A stretch of 26,508 bases of DNA from Phil1 sp964600045 (GCA_964600045.1 CAZRHS010000020.1:1-26508), one strand, 5' to 3'. Positions 7,682 to 15,741 are shown, numbered from the stretch's first letter. Program-made: numbers and translations. Notes: a model not told the origin generated them from the letters alone.

Positions 7682-7972
7682 ATGGAACCTAACTTTTTTG
7701 AGAAAGTCTATTTAATTGTGCGGCAAGTTCCCAAGGGCCGCGTAATATCCTATGGTGAAATTGCAAAAATACTCGGTTGCCCGCACGGAGCGCGTCAGGT
7801 GGGCTGGGCAATGCGCCAAAGCCCCGATGATATACCATGGCAGCGCGTTGTAAAGGCAGACGGCAGTATTGCCGGCGGAGGCCATGCCGAGCTTCGGCGT
7901 GCCATGCTTGAAGCCGAAGGTGTTGGTTTTCTTCCCGATGGTCGGGTTGATATGGAAAAATACAAAATGTAA
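7682..7972 (+). CDS. Alkyltransferase-like protein (ATL; MGMT-fold, active Cys replaced by Trp)
   Basis: The 96-residue protein is the DNA-binding domain of O6-alkylguanine-DNA alkyltransferases. The helix-turn-helix (GARQVGWAMRQSP, with the arginine finger R38) and SYGEIA with Y24 are present. The alkyl-acceptor motif PCHRVV reads PWQRVV (residues 52-57), so Trp replaces the nucleophilic Cys. This is the hallmark of ATL proteins, which bind O6-alkylguanine and flag it for nucleotide excision repair without removing the alkyl group. I start it at 7682, where family homology begins. An in-frame ATG at 7637 would translate a terminator hairpin. No Shine-Dalgarno site is visible, and a TATAAT directly abuts the ATG, so how it is translated is unclear. 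Confidence 0.85.
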   Translation: MEPNFFEKVYLIVRQVPKGRVISYGEIAKILGCPHGARQVGWAMRQSPDDIPWQRVVKADGSIAGGGHAELRRAMLEAEGVGFLPDGRVDMEKYKM

Positions 7973-7988
7973 GAAGAATTTCCAAACT

Positions 7989-8014
7989 AAAGGAGCGGCA
8001 CTCGCCGCTCCTTT
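7989..8014. terminator. Terminator between the convergent ATL and M16 genes
   Basis: A perfect 11-bp stem, AAAGGAGCGGC/GCCGCTCCTTT, closes on an ACTC loop and is followed by GTTTTA on the plus strand. It should end the ATL transcript. On the minus strand the following sequence (TTTAGTTTGG) is less U-rich but could serve the M16 gene. Confidence 0.82.
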
Positions 8015-8037
8015 GTTTTAGCCTGATTTGTTTGGTT

Positions 8038-10923
8038 TTAGCCGTCTATTACGGTGCTGAACATATCCTTTGCGGCCTTTATCTTTTCGCTGTTGCCAAC
8101 GGTGCAGATAAAGTGCTTATCGGTTACGGCCTTCACAAGGGCGGCCTTGGCGCGGATATCCTTAGCCTCGGTTGCTATGGCATCGCGGCGCAGCTGCTTC
8201 TGCTTTTCCTTGGTGTAACCGCCCAGGTAATTCGCCAGCGCCGCATCATGCGCAGCCTGGCCAACCTTGGGCGCGTCAAGTTCCTGAAGCGTGCCGAGAA
8301 TATATTTGTCCATTTCCCTGCGGCTGGGGTCAAACTTTTCAAGGTACTCGGCCATTCCGTCATATACCTTGTATGTGTTCTCAAGATTCGGGTCACGGTA
8401 GCTGCACAGCACAAATGTGCCGGACTGGCTTATTCTCAGGTGCGCGCCGTACGCTCCGCCCAGTACGCGAATTCTGTTCCACAGATAGTCGGTGGAGAGT
8501 ATGTTCTTCATAACGGCAGTCGCTCCGTCGTAGCTGAAGCCAAGCTCCGCCATGTCGTAGCCCTCGGCGCAGTACTGCACATCACCCGGGGTCATTATGG
8601 CCTCATTCTTGGGGTTCTTCACAAACGCGGGACGGTTGTCCTGCTTTTCACCCTCATCAAGCGCATCTATCAGCCTGCCGATGGCTTCCTTTGCCGCAGT
8701 GTACTGCTCCTGTTCACCTGAGAGCATAACGCTGAGATTCGCGCGAACAAACAGCTTTTTGGCCACGGCTTCAAGCTTTGCAATATGCTCGCTCAATTCC
8801 GCCTCGTCCGCCGCGGCAAACTTTTTAATAAAGTCAAAGAAGCTCAATCCGCCCGCAAGCTCCGCATACATTGCCGCGGGATCAAAGTATGATCCAAGCC
8901 TCAGTATCGCAATGCCGTTGCCGGCCTCTATAAGCGCGGAGCGGTTTTCCGCCGCTATCATGCTTATGGCCTCATTAAGCCTGTCGCGCTCATCAAAGTG
9001 CGTATCCGTAAGCATGGCGCAGATGGCGGGTATAGCATCCTGAAGCTTTGAGGTAAGCGCCTTTATGCCTATCAGAGCATAGGGATGCACCTGCGTTTCG
9101 CCTGCCCTGTGGTATGCGCTCAGCTTGACGCCAACGGAGCCGGTATTCAGCATAAGCTCGGTTGAAAGCTGCTCAAAGCCGTACTCACCGGCGCTCATGT
9201 CGCCAAGAAGCTTGCATACAAGGCTCGCGTAGGGTATTTCCTCTTTGGTAAGGCAGGAGGCATCAAACATAAGGGTAATGTATGATATGCCGCCGGTAAA
9301 CATGCCGTTCACGTATGTGGGCACGCTCAGAAGATCTCTCTTCTCCGCCTCTATGGGCTTGGGGCCGTCTCCGGTTTCGCTAAGCTTAAGCTGAGGTATG
9401 GTTTCAAGCGCTTCCTCGCTGTCCGGCGTGGACTGGCGCTTCCTCAGCCTTTCCTGATCGGCCTTTATCTTTGCCTTCTCCTCATCGGTAAGCTTAGCGT
9501 AAAGCGCGGCCATCTTCTCGGCATTTTCGGCTTCCTTTTTCTCACCGAGGCCGGGCTCGGGCACAAGGCGAACCTCCGCCTGCCAGGTATTCTCAATAAA
9601 GTATTTCTTTATAAGGTTGGTGTAGTAATCCGTATCAAGCTGCTCGCGCAGGAACTTAAGCGTTTCCTCGTAGCGCAGGCCGGAAATGGGGTCGTCATCA
9701 TGAATGTAGCTTGACGCGGCCTCCATGCCCAGGGCGATTCCCTTGGGATAATACGCAGGCTCCTCGCGCAGACCGAACTCATAGCGGTTCAGGCAGGCCT
9801 CAAGCAATTTCCTGTCCGGACCAACCTTGGCAATCTCATTTATTGTGGAATCGACTATTTCCTTAATCTCGTCGAACCTATCCGCATCAACGTCGTTCAG
9901 AACAAGCTCATATACAGGGTACTTTATGCTGCTGTCCCCGCCGGCCTCAACGTTTCCGCAAACGCCGCTCTGCATTATGGCGCGCTTAACGGGTGCCGCC
10001 TCGGCATTAAACAGGGCGTCCTTAAGCACATCCATGGCGAAAAGCTCCTTCGTGCAGCGGTGGTCAACCACCCAGCCGCGAGTATAAAGCGCCTTGCCTT
10101 CCGGATCCTCGCCGGCGTTTATGGGATACTGCTTTGTGATAAGCTTGGGCGCGGTCAGCTTGGTCGCGCTGCCCACATGCTCACGCGTTGAGGGGGTATA
10201 ATTGCAAAGGTAGCCGTCCGCAAGGGCAAGCACCTTGTCCAGATCCATATCGCCATAAAGGAACATAAGGGCGTTTGAAGGATGATAAAGCTTTTTGTGG
10301 AAGCTGCAGAAAGCTTCGTATGAAAGCTCCGGTATAACCGCGGGGTCGCCGCCGGAATTCACGCCGTAGCAATTGTCAAACAGGGCGGTTTGCAGCTCCT
10401 GCTCTATAACCCGCTCGGGTGCGGACATGGCGCCCTTCATTTCGTTATAAACAACGCCGTTTATACTGAGCTTATCGTCGTTTATCTCGTAATGCCAGCC
10501 CTCCTGCCAGAATATTTCGGGCGTAGAGTGAATAAGGGGATTGAGCACCGCGTCCATATAAACATCGACAAGGTTCAAAAAGTCCTGCATATTTTGGCTG
10601 GCTACGGGGTACATTGTCCAGTCGCCCGCCGTAAAGGCGTTAAGGAATGTGTTCAGTGAGCCCTTCATAAGCTCCACAAACGGCTCCCTTACGGGGTATT
10701 TATCGCTGCCCGCGAGCACGCTGTGCTCCAATATGTGCGGCACACCGGTGCTGTTTTCGGGCGGGGTGCAAAAGCTCATCGCAAAGGACTTGTTTGTATC
10801 CGCGCAGTTAAGATGCACCATGGTAAGGCCGCTTTTATCATGCTTATAAATATCGGCCGTGCCCTTTATCTCCTTAAGCTCCTCTGAAGAGACGAGCCTG
10901 AATCCGTGCTTGGTTATATCCAT
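8038..10923 (-). CDS. M16C-family metallopeptidase (presequence-protease/insulinase-like)
   Basis: The 961-residue protein has the tandem clam-shell architecture of PreP/Cym1-type M16C peptidases. The inverted zinc motif HxxEH is H63-I-L-E66-H67 (VPHILEHSVLAGS), and the distal ligand is expected at E161 (YNEMKG). A conserved block with NTFLNAFTAGDWTMYPVAS follows the zinc motif. The length is normal for the family (about 950-1000). The C-terminal half lacks HxxEH, as expected. Members degrade unstructured peptides of moderate length inside a closed chamber, upstream of aminopeptidases like those encoded next door. No signal peptide is present, so it is likely cytoplasmic. GGAGG lies six bases before the ATG. 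It is transcribed alone and convergently to the peptidase operon and ATL gene. Confidence 0.93.
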   Translation of the reverse strand: MDITKHGFRLVSSEELKEIKGTADIYKHDKSGLTMVHLNCADTNKSFAMSFCTPPENSTGVPHILEHSVLAGSDKYPVREPFVELMKGSLNTFLNAFTAGDWTMYPVASQNMQDFLNLVDVYMDAVLNPLIHSTPEIFWQEGWHYEINDDKLSINGVVYNEMKGAMSAPERVIEQELQTALFDNCYGVNSGGDPAVIPELSYEAFCSFHKKLYHPSNALMFLYGDMDLDKVLALADGYLCNYTPSTREHVGSATKLTAPKLITKQYPINAGEDPEGKALYTRGWVVDHRCTKELFAMDVLKDALFNAEAAPVKRAIMQSGVCGNVEAGGDSSIKYPVYELVLNDVDADRFDEIKEIVDSTINEIAKVGPDRKLLEACLNRYEFGLREEPAYYPKGIALGMEAASSYIHDDDPISGLRYEETLKFLREQLDTDYYTNLIKKYFIENTWQAEVRLVPEPGLGEKKEAENAEKMAALYAKLTDEEKAKIKADQERLRKRQSTPDSEEALETIPQLKLSETGDGPKPIEAEKRDLLSVPTYVNGMFTGGISYITLMFDASCLTKEEIPYASLVCKLLGDMSAGEYGFEQLSTELMLNTGSVGVKLSAYHRAGETQVHPYALIGIKALTSKLQDAIPAICAMLTDTHFDERDRLNEAISMIAAENRSALIEAGNGIAILRLGSYFDPAAMYAELAGGLSFFDFIKKFAAADEAELSEHIAKLEAVAKKLFVRANLSVMLSGEQEQYTAAKEAIGRLIDALDEGEKQDNRPAFVKNPKNEAIMTPGDVQYCAEGYDMAELGFSYDGATAVMKNILSTDYLWNRIRVLGGAYGAHLRISQSGTFVLCSYRDPNLENTYKVYDGMAEYLEKFDPSRREMDKYILGTLQELDAPKVGQAAHDAALANYLGGYTKEKQKQLRRDAIATEAKDIRAKAALVKAVTDKHFICTVGNSEKIKAAKDMFSTVIDG

Positions 10924-10950
10924 ACTTATCCTCCGGTTTCTTTTTTCTTG

Positions 10951-10979
10951 ATGATAACGCCACTTTGCTTTTTATGCAA
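10951..10979 (-). promoter_or_regulatory. Probable promoter of the M16 peptidase gene
   Basis: On the minus strand TTGCAT (10979-10974), a 17-base spacer and TATCAT (10956-10951) match a sigma-A promoter moderately. The predicted leader is about 20 bases and carries the GGAGG ribosome site. Confidence 0.5.
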
Positions 10980-11021
10980 TAGCTGTACCGTTTTTTCACA
11001 ATAATAACCTTTTTCGCGTAT

Positions 11022-11051
11022 TTGACATTGCGCGACAGCCGATTGTATTAT
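11022..11051 (+). promoter_or_regulatory. Promoter of the METTL25-like methyltransferase gene
   Basis: A perfect -35 box TTGACA (11022-11027), an 18-base spacer and TATTAT (11046-11051) lie about 40 bases upstream of the ATG. It is the only perfect -35 hexamer I noticed in the window. Confidence 0.6.
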
Positions 11052-11092
11052 ATTCTTATCAAAGATATTAAAGCGAAGGGAATCTTCAGACC

Positions 11093-12277
11093 ATGAAGCT
11101 TACTATACAGGCCGCCGCAAATAAAATTTCGGTCGCAAAACCCACACGGATAATCCTTTCAAAGCCCGCCAAAAGCGCGGAATACCGCCGCTGCACGCTT
11201 GAGCTTAAGGGCGAAGGATACCATATAAGCAGATACAGCGAAAAGCAGGCGTTTCATCAGAATATATCTTCAGGTGAGCTTGAAAGCGCGCTTATTGATG
11301 AGCTTTCGCGCCGCTCATACAGGCAGATTAACGCATTCACCGATAAAGATGAGCATATAATAATGATAAACAAGGGCTATGACGAGGCAACGTATATGAT
11401 AAAGCCCCTCTCCGCCACGGCGCCCAAGCAGCCGCAGCAGGAGCATAACAGAAAAAAGCAATATATTTTAAGCGAAACCGAGCCCCTGCCCGCGCTTATC
11501 GACATGGGCGTTTTTACAAAGGAGGGCCGCGTGGCCGCGCCTATGCGCGACAAGTTCGCGCAGATAAACCGCTTTCTTGAAATAGTGCGGGACGCGCTGA
11601 ATGAAGACGGCTGCCTTGAGCGCAACGACGCAAAGCCCCTTAGGATAATCGATTTCGGCTGCGGCAAATCATACCTTACGTTTGTGCTGTATCACTATCT
11701 TGTGAACATACTGGGCATGAGCGTAAGCATGACCGGGCTTGACCTTAAGGCGGACGTTATAGCCAAGTGCAACGCCGCCGCGAAGCGCTACGGCTACGCA
11801 AATCTTTCTTTTGAGCGCGGGGACATTGCCGAATACGACGCTAACGCCCCGGCGGACATGGTTGTTACGCTGCACGCGTGCGACACGGCAACCGACTACG
11901 CCCTTCATAACGCCGTTTGCAGGGGAGCGAGAATGATACTTTCCGTGCCCTGCTGCCAGCACGAGCTTAACGCGCAGATATCAACGAACTCGCTTAAAAT
12001 TATTACCCGCTACGGCATAATAAAGGAGCGCATGGCCGCCCTTATGACGGACGCCATCCGTGCCAATCTTCTTGAAAGCCGGGGATATAAAACGCAGGTG
12101 CTGGAGTTTGTTGACCTTAGCCATACCCCAAAGAATTTGCTTATACGCGCCATAAAAAAACGCCCGGCACTTGACGGCACCGGGCGGGCAGCTCTTGATG
12201 AGGCAAAGGCTCTGATGAATGAGTTTTCGCTTGAGCCTACGCTTTATAAGCTTTTATATCCTTATTCGGACAACTGA
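11093..12277 (+). CDS. METTL25-like SAM-dependent methyltransferase (Methyltransf_32-type)
   Basis: The 394-residue protein has an N-terminal region of about 150 residues that I do not recognise, followed by a class I methyltransferase domain. SAM-binding motif I is DFGCGKSYLTFVLYHYL (about 187-203). Later blocks are TGLDLKADVI (about 217), LHACDTATDYAL (about 260) and SVPCCQHELN (about 281-290). The DFGCGKSYLT plus LHACD plus PCCQHE combination is that of the METTL25/RRNAD1-like group. The substrate is not known to me; RNA or protein are plausible. The ribosome site is weak (AAGGG, 12 bases from the ATG). The last bases overlap yqhQ tail-to-tail by 16. A minus-strand terminator appears to lie within codons near residues 354-365, in the short tail after the conserved NLLIRAIKK block. 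Confidence 0.8.
   Translation: MKLTIQAAANKISVAKPTRIILSKPAKSAEYRRCTLELKGEGYHISRYSEKQAFHQNISSGELESALIDELSRRSYRQINAFTDKDEHIIMINKGYDEATYMIKPLSATAPKQPQQEHNRKKQYILSETEPLPALIDMGVFTKEGRVAAPMRDKFAQINRFLEIVRDALNEDGCLERNDAKPLRIIDFGCGKSYLTFVLYHYLVNILGMSVSMTGLDLKADVIAKCNAAAKRYGYANLSFERGDIAEYDANAPADMVVTLHACDTATDYALHNAVCRGARMILSVPCCQHELNAQISTNSLKIITRYGIIKERMAALMTDAIRANLLESRGYKTQVLEFVDLSHTPKNLLIRAIKKRPALDGTGRAALDEAKALMNEFSLEPTLYKLLYPYSDN
12154..12186 (-). terminator. Probable yqhQ terminator inside the methyltransferase coding region
   Basis: On the minus strand CGCCCGG (12186-12180) pairs with CCGGGCG (12167-12161) across a 12-base loop, directly followed by seven T residues (12160-12154). That is a typical rho-independent terminator, about 75-110 bases downstream of the yqhQ stop codon. 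Confidence 0.65.
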
Positions 12278-13245
12278 GCGGAGCACTCCTCCGCTTTTTC
12301 TTTTTCCGCGTTTTCATTATCAGGCTTCCAGTTGGGATCCATTGCCAGGTTAAATGCGGTTATGGCAACCTCAAGCATATCCCTTGTGGGTTCCTTTGTG
12401 GTAAGGTGCTGCAGGGCCATGCCGGGCGCGCGGATTATGCGGGTAAACCAATTATCGTGCCGCGCGGCAAAGCGAAGAACCTCGTAAGACAATCCGGCCA
12501 CCACGGGCAGGAATATTATGCGAAGCGCCAGGCGAACAAGAAAGTTCGCGTTCCAGCCTATCGCCGCGAAGAACAATATGGACACCGCCATAACAAGGAA
12601 CAGATAGTTGGTTCCGCAGCGGGGGTGCAGCCTTGAGTGCTTGGCGGCGTTTTCGGGGGTAAGCTCCTCCTCCGCCTCGTAGCAGGCGATTGTTTTATGC
12701 TCCGCCCCGTGGTACATAAACGTGCGCTTAACGTCCTTTATGCTTGAGCAGAGCGCTATATAGCCAATGAATATAATAAGCCTTATAAGTCCCTCCGTAA
12801 GGCTTTTCCAAACACCGGCAACGCTTGCGGCCTTGCCGAATATAAGCGAACTTATTCCGAGCGGCAGCAGGAAGAAAAGGCCAACGCTGAGCGCCACGGC
12901 CAATATTACCGCAAGCCCTATCACTATGCTTTCAACGGATTTGCCAAGCTTTTCGCTAAGCCATTTTTCAAATTTTGTCGGTTCCTCGTCTATATCCTCT
13001 CCCGCAAGCTTTGCGCTTTCCGTAAGCGTGCTCATGCCGGTTGAAAGGGATTCTATAAACGTTACAACGCCCCTTACTATGGGCAGCCCGTAAAACGTGC
13101 CCTTCTGCGCCTTTGTTTTCCAGCTGTTGCTGCGGGTGGCTATTGTGCCGTCCGCGCACCTGACAGCAAGCGCGATTCCCGTGGGGGATTTCATCATAAC
13201 GCCTTCCATAACGGCCTGGCCGCCAATGCTGCTGACTCTTGCCAT
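12262..13245 (-). CDS. yqhQ: YqhQ-like DUF1385 membrane protein
   Basis: The 327-residue protein matches the DUF1385 family (Bacillus YqhQ). It has the N-terminal GGQAVMEGVMMKSP signature (residues 7-20), several membrane segments between about 110 and 250, and the conserved MYHGAEHKTIACYEAEEELT and HSRLHPRCGTNYLFLVM blocks. The His/Glu/Cys residues there are why the family is often called a predicted metal-dependent enzyme. No biochemical role is established to my knowledge. AAAGGA lies before the ATG. The gene is single and convergent with the methyltransferase gene, overlapping it by 16 bases. Its last codons (ending CSAQLSE) contain the neighbour's terminator, so this C-terminal tail is probably under little functional constraint. 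Confidence 0.9.
   Translation of the reverse strand: MARVSSIGGQAVMEGVMMKSPTGIALAVRCADGTIATRSNSWKTKAQKGTFYGLPIVRGVVTFIESLSTGMSTLTESAKLAGEDIDEEPTKFEKWLSEKLGKSVESIVIGLAVILAVALSVGLFFLLPLGISSLIFGKAASVAGVWKSLTEGLIRLIIFIGYIALCSSIKDVKRTFMYHGAEHKTIACYEAEEELTPENAAKHSRLHPRCGTNYLFLVMAVSILFFAAIGWNANFLVRLALRIIFLPVVAGLSYEVLRFAARHDNWFTRIIRAPGMALQHLTTKEPTRDMLEVAITAFNLAMDPNWKPDNENAEKEKAEECSAQLSE
12277..12299 (+). terminator. Methyltransferase-gene terminator inside the yqhQ coding region
   Basis: Starting on the last base of the methyltransferase stop codon, AGCGGAG/CTCCGCT forms a 7-bp stem with a CACTC loop, followed by TTTTCTTTTT. The whole hairpin is antisense to the final codons of yqhQ. Confidence 0.75.
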
Positions 13246-13293
13246 ATATCAATGTCCTTTCGGTTGCTTAGTGCGGATACGCCCGCATTGTTT

Positions 13294-13332
13294 ATTATAC
13301 CATACTATACGCGCCGGGGCACGGCACGACAA
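13294..13332 (-). promoter_or_regulatory. Candidate promoters of yqhQ
   Basis: Two minus-strand options overlap. One is an extended -10 element, TGGTATAAT, with TATAAT at 13299-13294. The other is TTGTCG (13332-13327), a 17-base spacer and TATAGT (13309-13304). Either gives a leader of about 40-55 bases. Confidence 0.45.
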
Positions 13333-13395
13333 TATAAACTAATGTGAAAAAAGCTTGAAATCGAATTCTTCTTTTAATTAAAGCGGCGGCCCGTG

Positions 13396-13431
13396 TTGCA
13401 AAAAGTGCCTGTGTTCGTATATAATTATAAT
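13396..13431 (+). promoter_or_regulatory. Promoter of the nth-obg-yhbY operon
   Basis: TTGCAA (13396-13401) is followed after 18 bases by TATAAT (13420-13425). A second, directly adjoining TATAAT occupies 13426-13431. The leader to the nth ATG is short, about 20-25 bases. Confidence 0.5.
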
Positions 13432-13457
13432 GTATTATTATGGAAAGGGGCGAAAAT

Positions 13458-14138
13458 ATGCGCGAAAGCAAAAAGGATAAAGCCGAACGCATTCAAAATG
13501 CTCTTCTGGCGCTGAAAGAGGCATATCCGGACGCTAAGCCGGAGCTTAATTTTTCGTCTCCGTTCGAGCTGCTTGTGGCAACCATGCTGAGCGCCCAATG
13601 TACCGATAAGCAGGTGAATAAGGCAACAGATGTGCTGTTTCGTCAATACAATACGCCCGAGGCGTTTGCCGCGCTGAGTGAGGAGGAGCTTGAACCATAT
13701 ATAAAAAGCTGCGGATTTTACAAAACAAAGGGCAAGCACATAATCGCCGCGAGCAAAATAATTGTTGATCAATTTGGCGGCCGGGTTCCGCAGGACCGCG
13801 ACGAGCTTACCAAGCTGCCCGGCGTCGGCCGCAAAACGGCAAATGTTGTTGTGTCAAACGCGTTCGGCGTTCCGGCAATAGCGGTTGATACGCACGTGTT
13901 CCGCGTTTCAAACAGAATAGGCCTGGCCGAGGCGAAAGACGTTGAGAACACCGAAAAGCAGCTTATGCGGAACATCCCCCAAGAGGATTGGTCCGCCGCA
14001 CACCACTGGATAATATTCCACGGAAGGCGCGTCTGCTCCGCGCGCAATCCCAAATGCGATGTATGCACCGTAAGGCCATACTGCCGGGAATATATAAATA
14101 ATCAAAAGAAAACGGAGAAAAACGATGCAGTTCGTTGA
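13458..14138 (+). CDS. nth: Endonuclease III
   Basis: This is a 226-residue DNA glycosylase/AP lyase that removes oxidised pyrimidines in base excision repair. The helix-hairpin-helix LPGVGRKTA carries the catalytic lysine K126, and the catalytic aspartate is D144 (AVDTHVFR). The C-terminal [4Fe-4S] loop has the expected C-x6-C-x2-C-x5-C spacing (C193, C200, C203, C209). I chose the ATG at 13458 because AAAGGGG lies about eight bases upstream; an in-frame ATG at 13440 precedes that site. It is first in an operon, and its end overlaps the obg start by 14 bases. Confidence 0.96.
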   Translation: MRESKKDKAERIQNALLALKEAYPDAKPELNFSSPFELLVATMLSAQCTDKQVNKATDVLFRQYNTPEAFAALSEEELEPYIKSCGFYKTKGKHIIAASKIIVDQFGGRVPQDRDELTKLPGVGRKTANVVVSNAFGVPAIAVDTHVFRVSNRIGLAEAKDVENTEKQLMRNIPQEDWSAAHHWIIFHGRRVCSARNPKCDVCTVRPYCREYINNQKKTEKNDAVR

Positions 14139-15393
14139 TAAAGCAAGAATAGTTATAAAGGCGGGAGACGGCGGAGACGGCTGCGCCAGCTTCCACAGGG
14201 AAAAATTCGTTACCCGCGGCGGTCCGGACGGAGGCGACGGCGGCCGCGGCGGAAACGTTGTGTTCGTTGCGGACGGAAACATGGACACGCTGCTGGACTT
14301 TAAGTTCGCGCGCTTCTTCCGCGCCGAAAACGGCGAAAAGGGCCGCGCATCCCATTCAAGCGGCAAAAACGGCCAGGATCTTATAATAAAGGTTCCCGTG
14401 GGCACGCTTGTGAAGGACGTTGAAACAGGCGCCATTGCCGCGGATTTAAGCCAGCCCGGCAGGCAGAAAATTGTTCTTTTCGGCGGCCGCGGAGGCAAGG
14501 GCAACAGCCGCTTTGCAACGCCCGCCAAGCAATCCCCGCGCTTTGCTCAGCCCGGGCAGAAAACGCTTGAAAGAGAAGTTGAGCTTGAACTTAAAACAAT
14601 AGCGGACGTTGGCCTTATAGGTCTGCCGAACGTTGGCAAGAGCACGATTCTTTCCGTGCTTACAAGCGCCAAGCCCAAGATAGCCAACTATCATTTCACA
14701 ACCCTTACGCCTAACCTTGGCGTAGTTAAGCGCTACGATAAAACATTTGTGCTTGCCGATATCCCCGGCCTTATAGAGGGCGCGGCAGACGGCGCGGGCC
14801 TTGGGCACGACTTTTTAAGGCACATTGAGCGCACGCGTTTGCTTGTGCACGTTATAGATGTATCCGGCAGCGAGGGCAGAGACCCCGCGGACGACTACTT
14901 CAAAATAAAGAACGAGCTTACAAAATACAGCGCCCGCTTAGGCGAGCTTAAGCAGGTTGTTGCCGCGAACAAAATGGACATTACCGGCGCCGAAGAAAAC
15001 CTTGAAAAGCTGAAGGAGGCTCTTGCGGGCGAAGATGTTGAAATATTCCCCGTATCCGCCGCGACCGTAAGCGGGTTTGACGCGCTTATAGACTGCCTTG
15101 TAAGAACGCTCGCGACACTTCCCAAAACATATCAGTTTGAGGAGGAGGAAATAAACATAGGTCACAAGTACGAGCCCGGCTTCACAATAGAAAAGGACGG
15201 GGACGTGTTCGTGGTTTCGGGCGGCAGCGTGGATTATATACTCGATACCACCTATGCCGACGACGAAGGCTCCATGCGCCGCTTCCAGCAGTACCTTATA
15301 AAAGAGGGCATTATAGATGCCCTGCGTGCCGCCGGCGCGGATGAGAACAGCGTTGTGCGCATGGGCGAATGGGAATTTGATTTTGTTGAATAA
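14125..15393 (+). CDS. obg: Obg-family GTPase (ribosome assembly/stress)
   Basis: The 422-residue protein has the complete Obg layout: a glycine-rich Obg fold (1-158, GDGGDGCASFHREKF and several GG repeats), a GTPase domain with G1 GLPNVGKST (about 166), DIPGLIEGA (about 211), NKMD (about 281) and a VSAAT G5 block, and a C-terminal OCT domain of about 75 residues. Obg binds the 50S subunit and couples ribosome maturation to GTP/ppGpp levels. The OCT domain is present in Firmicute Obg, and its presence here fits the taxonomic guess. A GGAG ribosome site lies inside the end of nth. Yhby, encoded next, is also a large-subunit assembly factor. Confidence 0.96.
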   Translation: MQFVDKARIVIKAGDGGDGCASFHREKFVTRGGPDGGDGGRGGNVVFVADGNMDTLLDFKFARFFRAENGEKGRASHSSGKNGQDLIIKVPVGTLVKDVETGAIAADLSQPGRQKIVLFGGRGGKGNSRFATPAKQSPRFAQPGQKTLEREVELELKTIADVGLIGLPNVGKSTILSVLTSAKPKIANYHFTTLTPNLGVVKRYDKTFVLADIPGLIEGAADGAGLGHDFLRHIERTRLLVHVIDVSGSEGRDPADDYFKIKNELTKYSARLGELKQVVAANKMDITGAEENLEKLKEALAGEDVEIFPVSAATVSGFDALIDCLVRTLATLPKTYQFEEEEINIGHKYEPGFTIEKDGDVFVVSGGSVDYILDTTYADDEGSMRRFQQYLIKEGIIDALRAAGADENSVVRMGEWEFDFVE

Positions 15394-15413
15394 ATAGAAG
15401 GAGATTGTATATT

Positions 15414-15707
15414 ATGACAAGCAAGCAAAGGGCGCAGCTCAGGTCCATGGCGAACACGCTGCAGCCGCTGTATCAAATAGGCAAGGCGGGCGTTACCCCC
15501 GCGGTAACGGAGCAGCTTGACGCGGCGCTTGAGGCGCGCGAGCTTATAAAAATAACCGTGCTTGAAACCGCGCCGGAAAGCCCCAAGGACACAATAGAAA
15601 CCCTTGCCGCAAGGCTTCACGCGGAGCCGGTGCAGTGCATAGGCAAAAAGCTTACGCTTTATCGCCGCAGCAAGGAAAACCCGAAAATAGAGCTTATAAA
15701 AGCATAA
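15414..15707 (+). CDS. yhbY: YhbY-type RNA-binding protein (CRM domain)
   Basis: The 97-residue protein is a single CRM domain: MTSKQRAQLRSMANTLQP, then the QIGKAG loop, EALEARELIKI-like helix (here DAALEARELIKI) and VQCIGKKLTLYRRS near the end. It associates with pre-50S ribosomal particles. The gene order obg-yhbY is conserved in many Firmicutes. I start it at the ATG at 15414, ten bases after AAGGAG. An in-frame TTG at 15405 adjoins the ribosome site and is rejected. A strong terminator follows within ten bases. Confidence 0.94.
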   Translation: MTSKQRAQLRSMANTLQPLYQIGKAGVTPAVTEQLDAALEARELIKITVLETAPESPKDTIETLAARLHAEPVQCIGKKLTLYRRSKENPKIELIKA

Positions 15708-15712
15708 TGAAT

Positions 15713-15741
15713 GAGCGAAGGGCTTCAGCGGTCCTTCGCTC
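15713..15741 (+). terminator. Terminator of the nth-obg-yhbY operon, overlapping the convergent gene's end
   Basis: A perfect 9-bp stem, GAGCGAAGG/CCTTCGCTC, with an 11-base loop is followed by TTTTTATCTTT. The loop contains the stop codon of the convergent gene (15727-15725), and the right arm lies in its last codons (KRAKDR). Confidence 0.85.

Noticed and set aside
8032..8721. 229-codon plus-strand open frame opposite the M16 gene
   Set aside because: It is a shadow of the M16 C-terminal half, which has clear family homology throughout.
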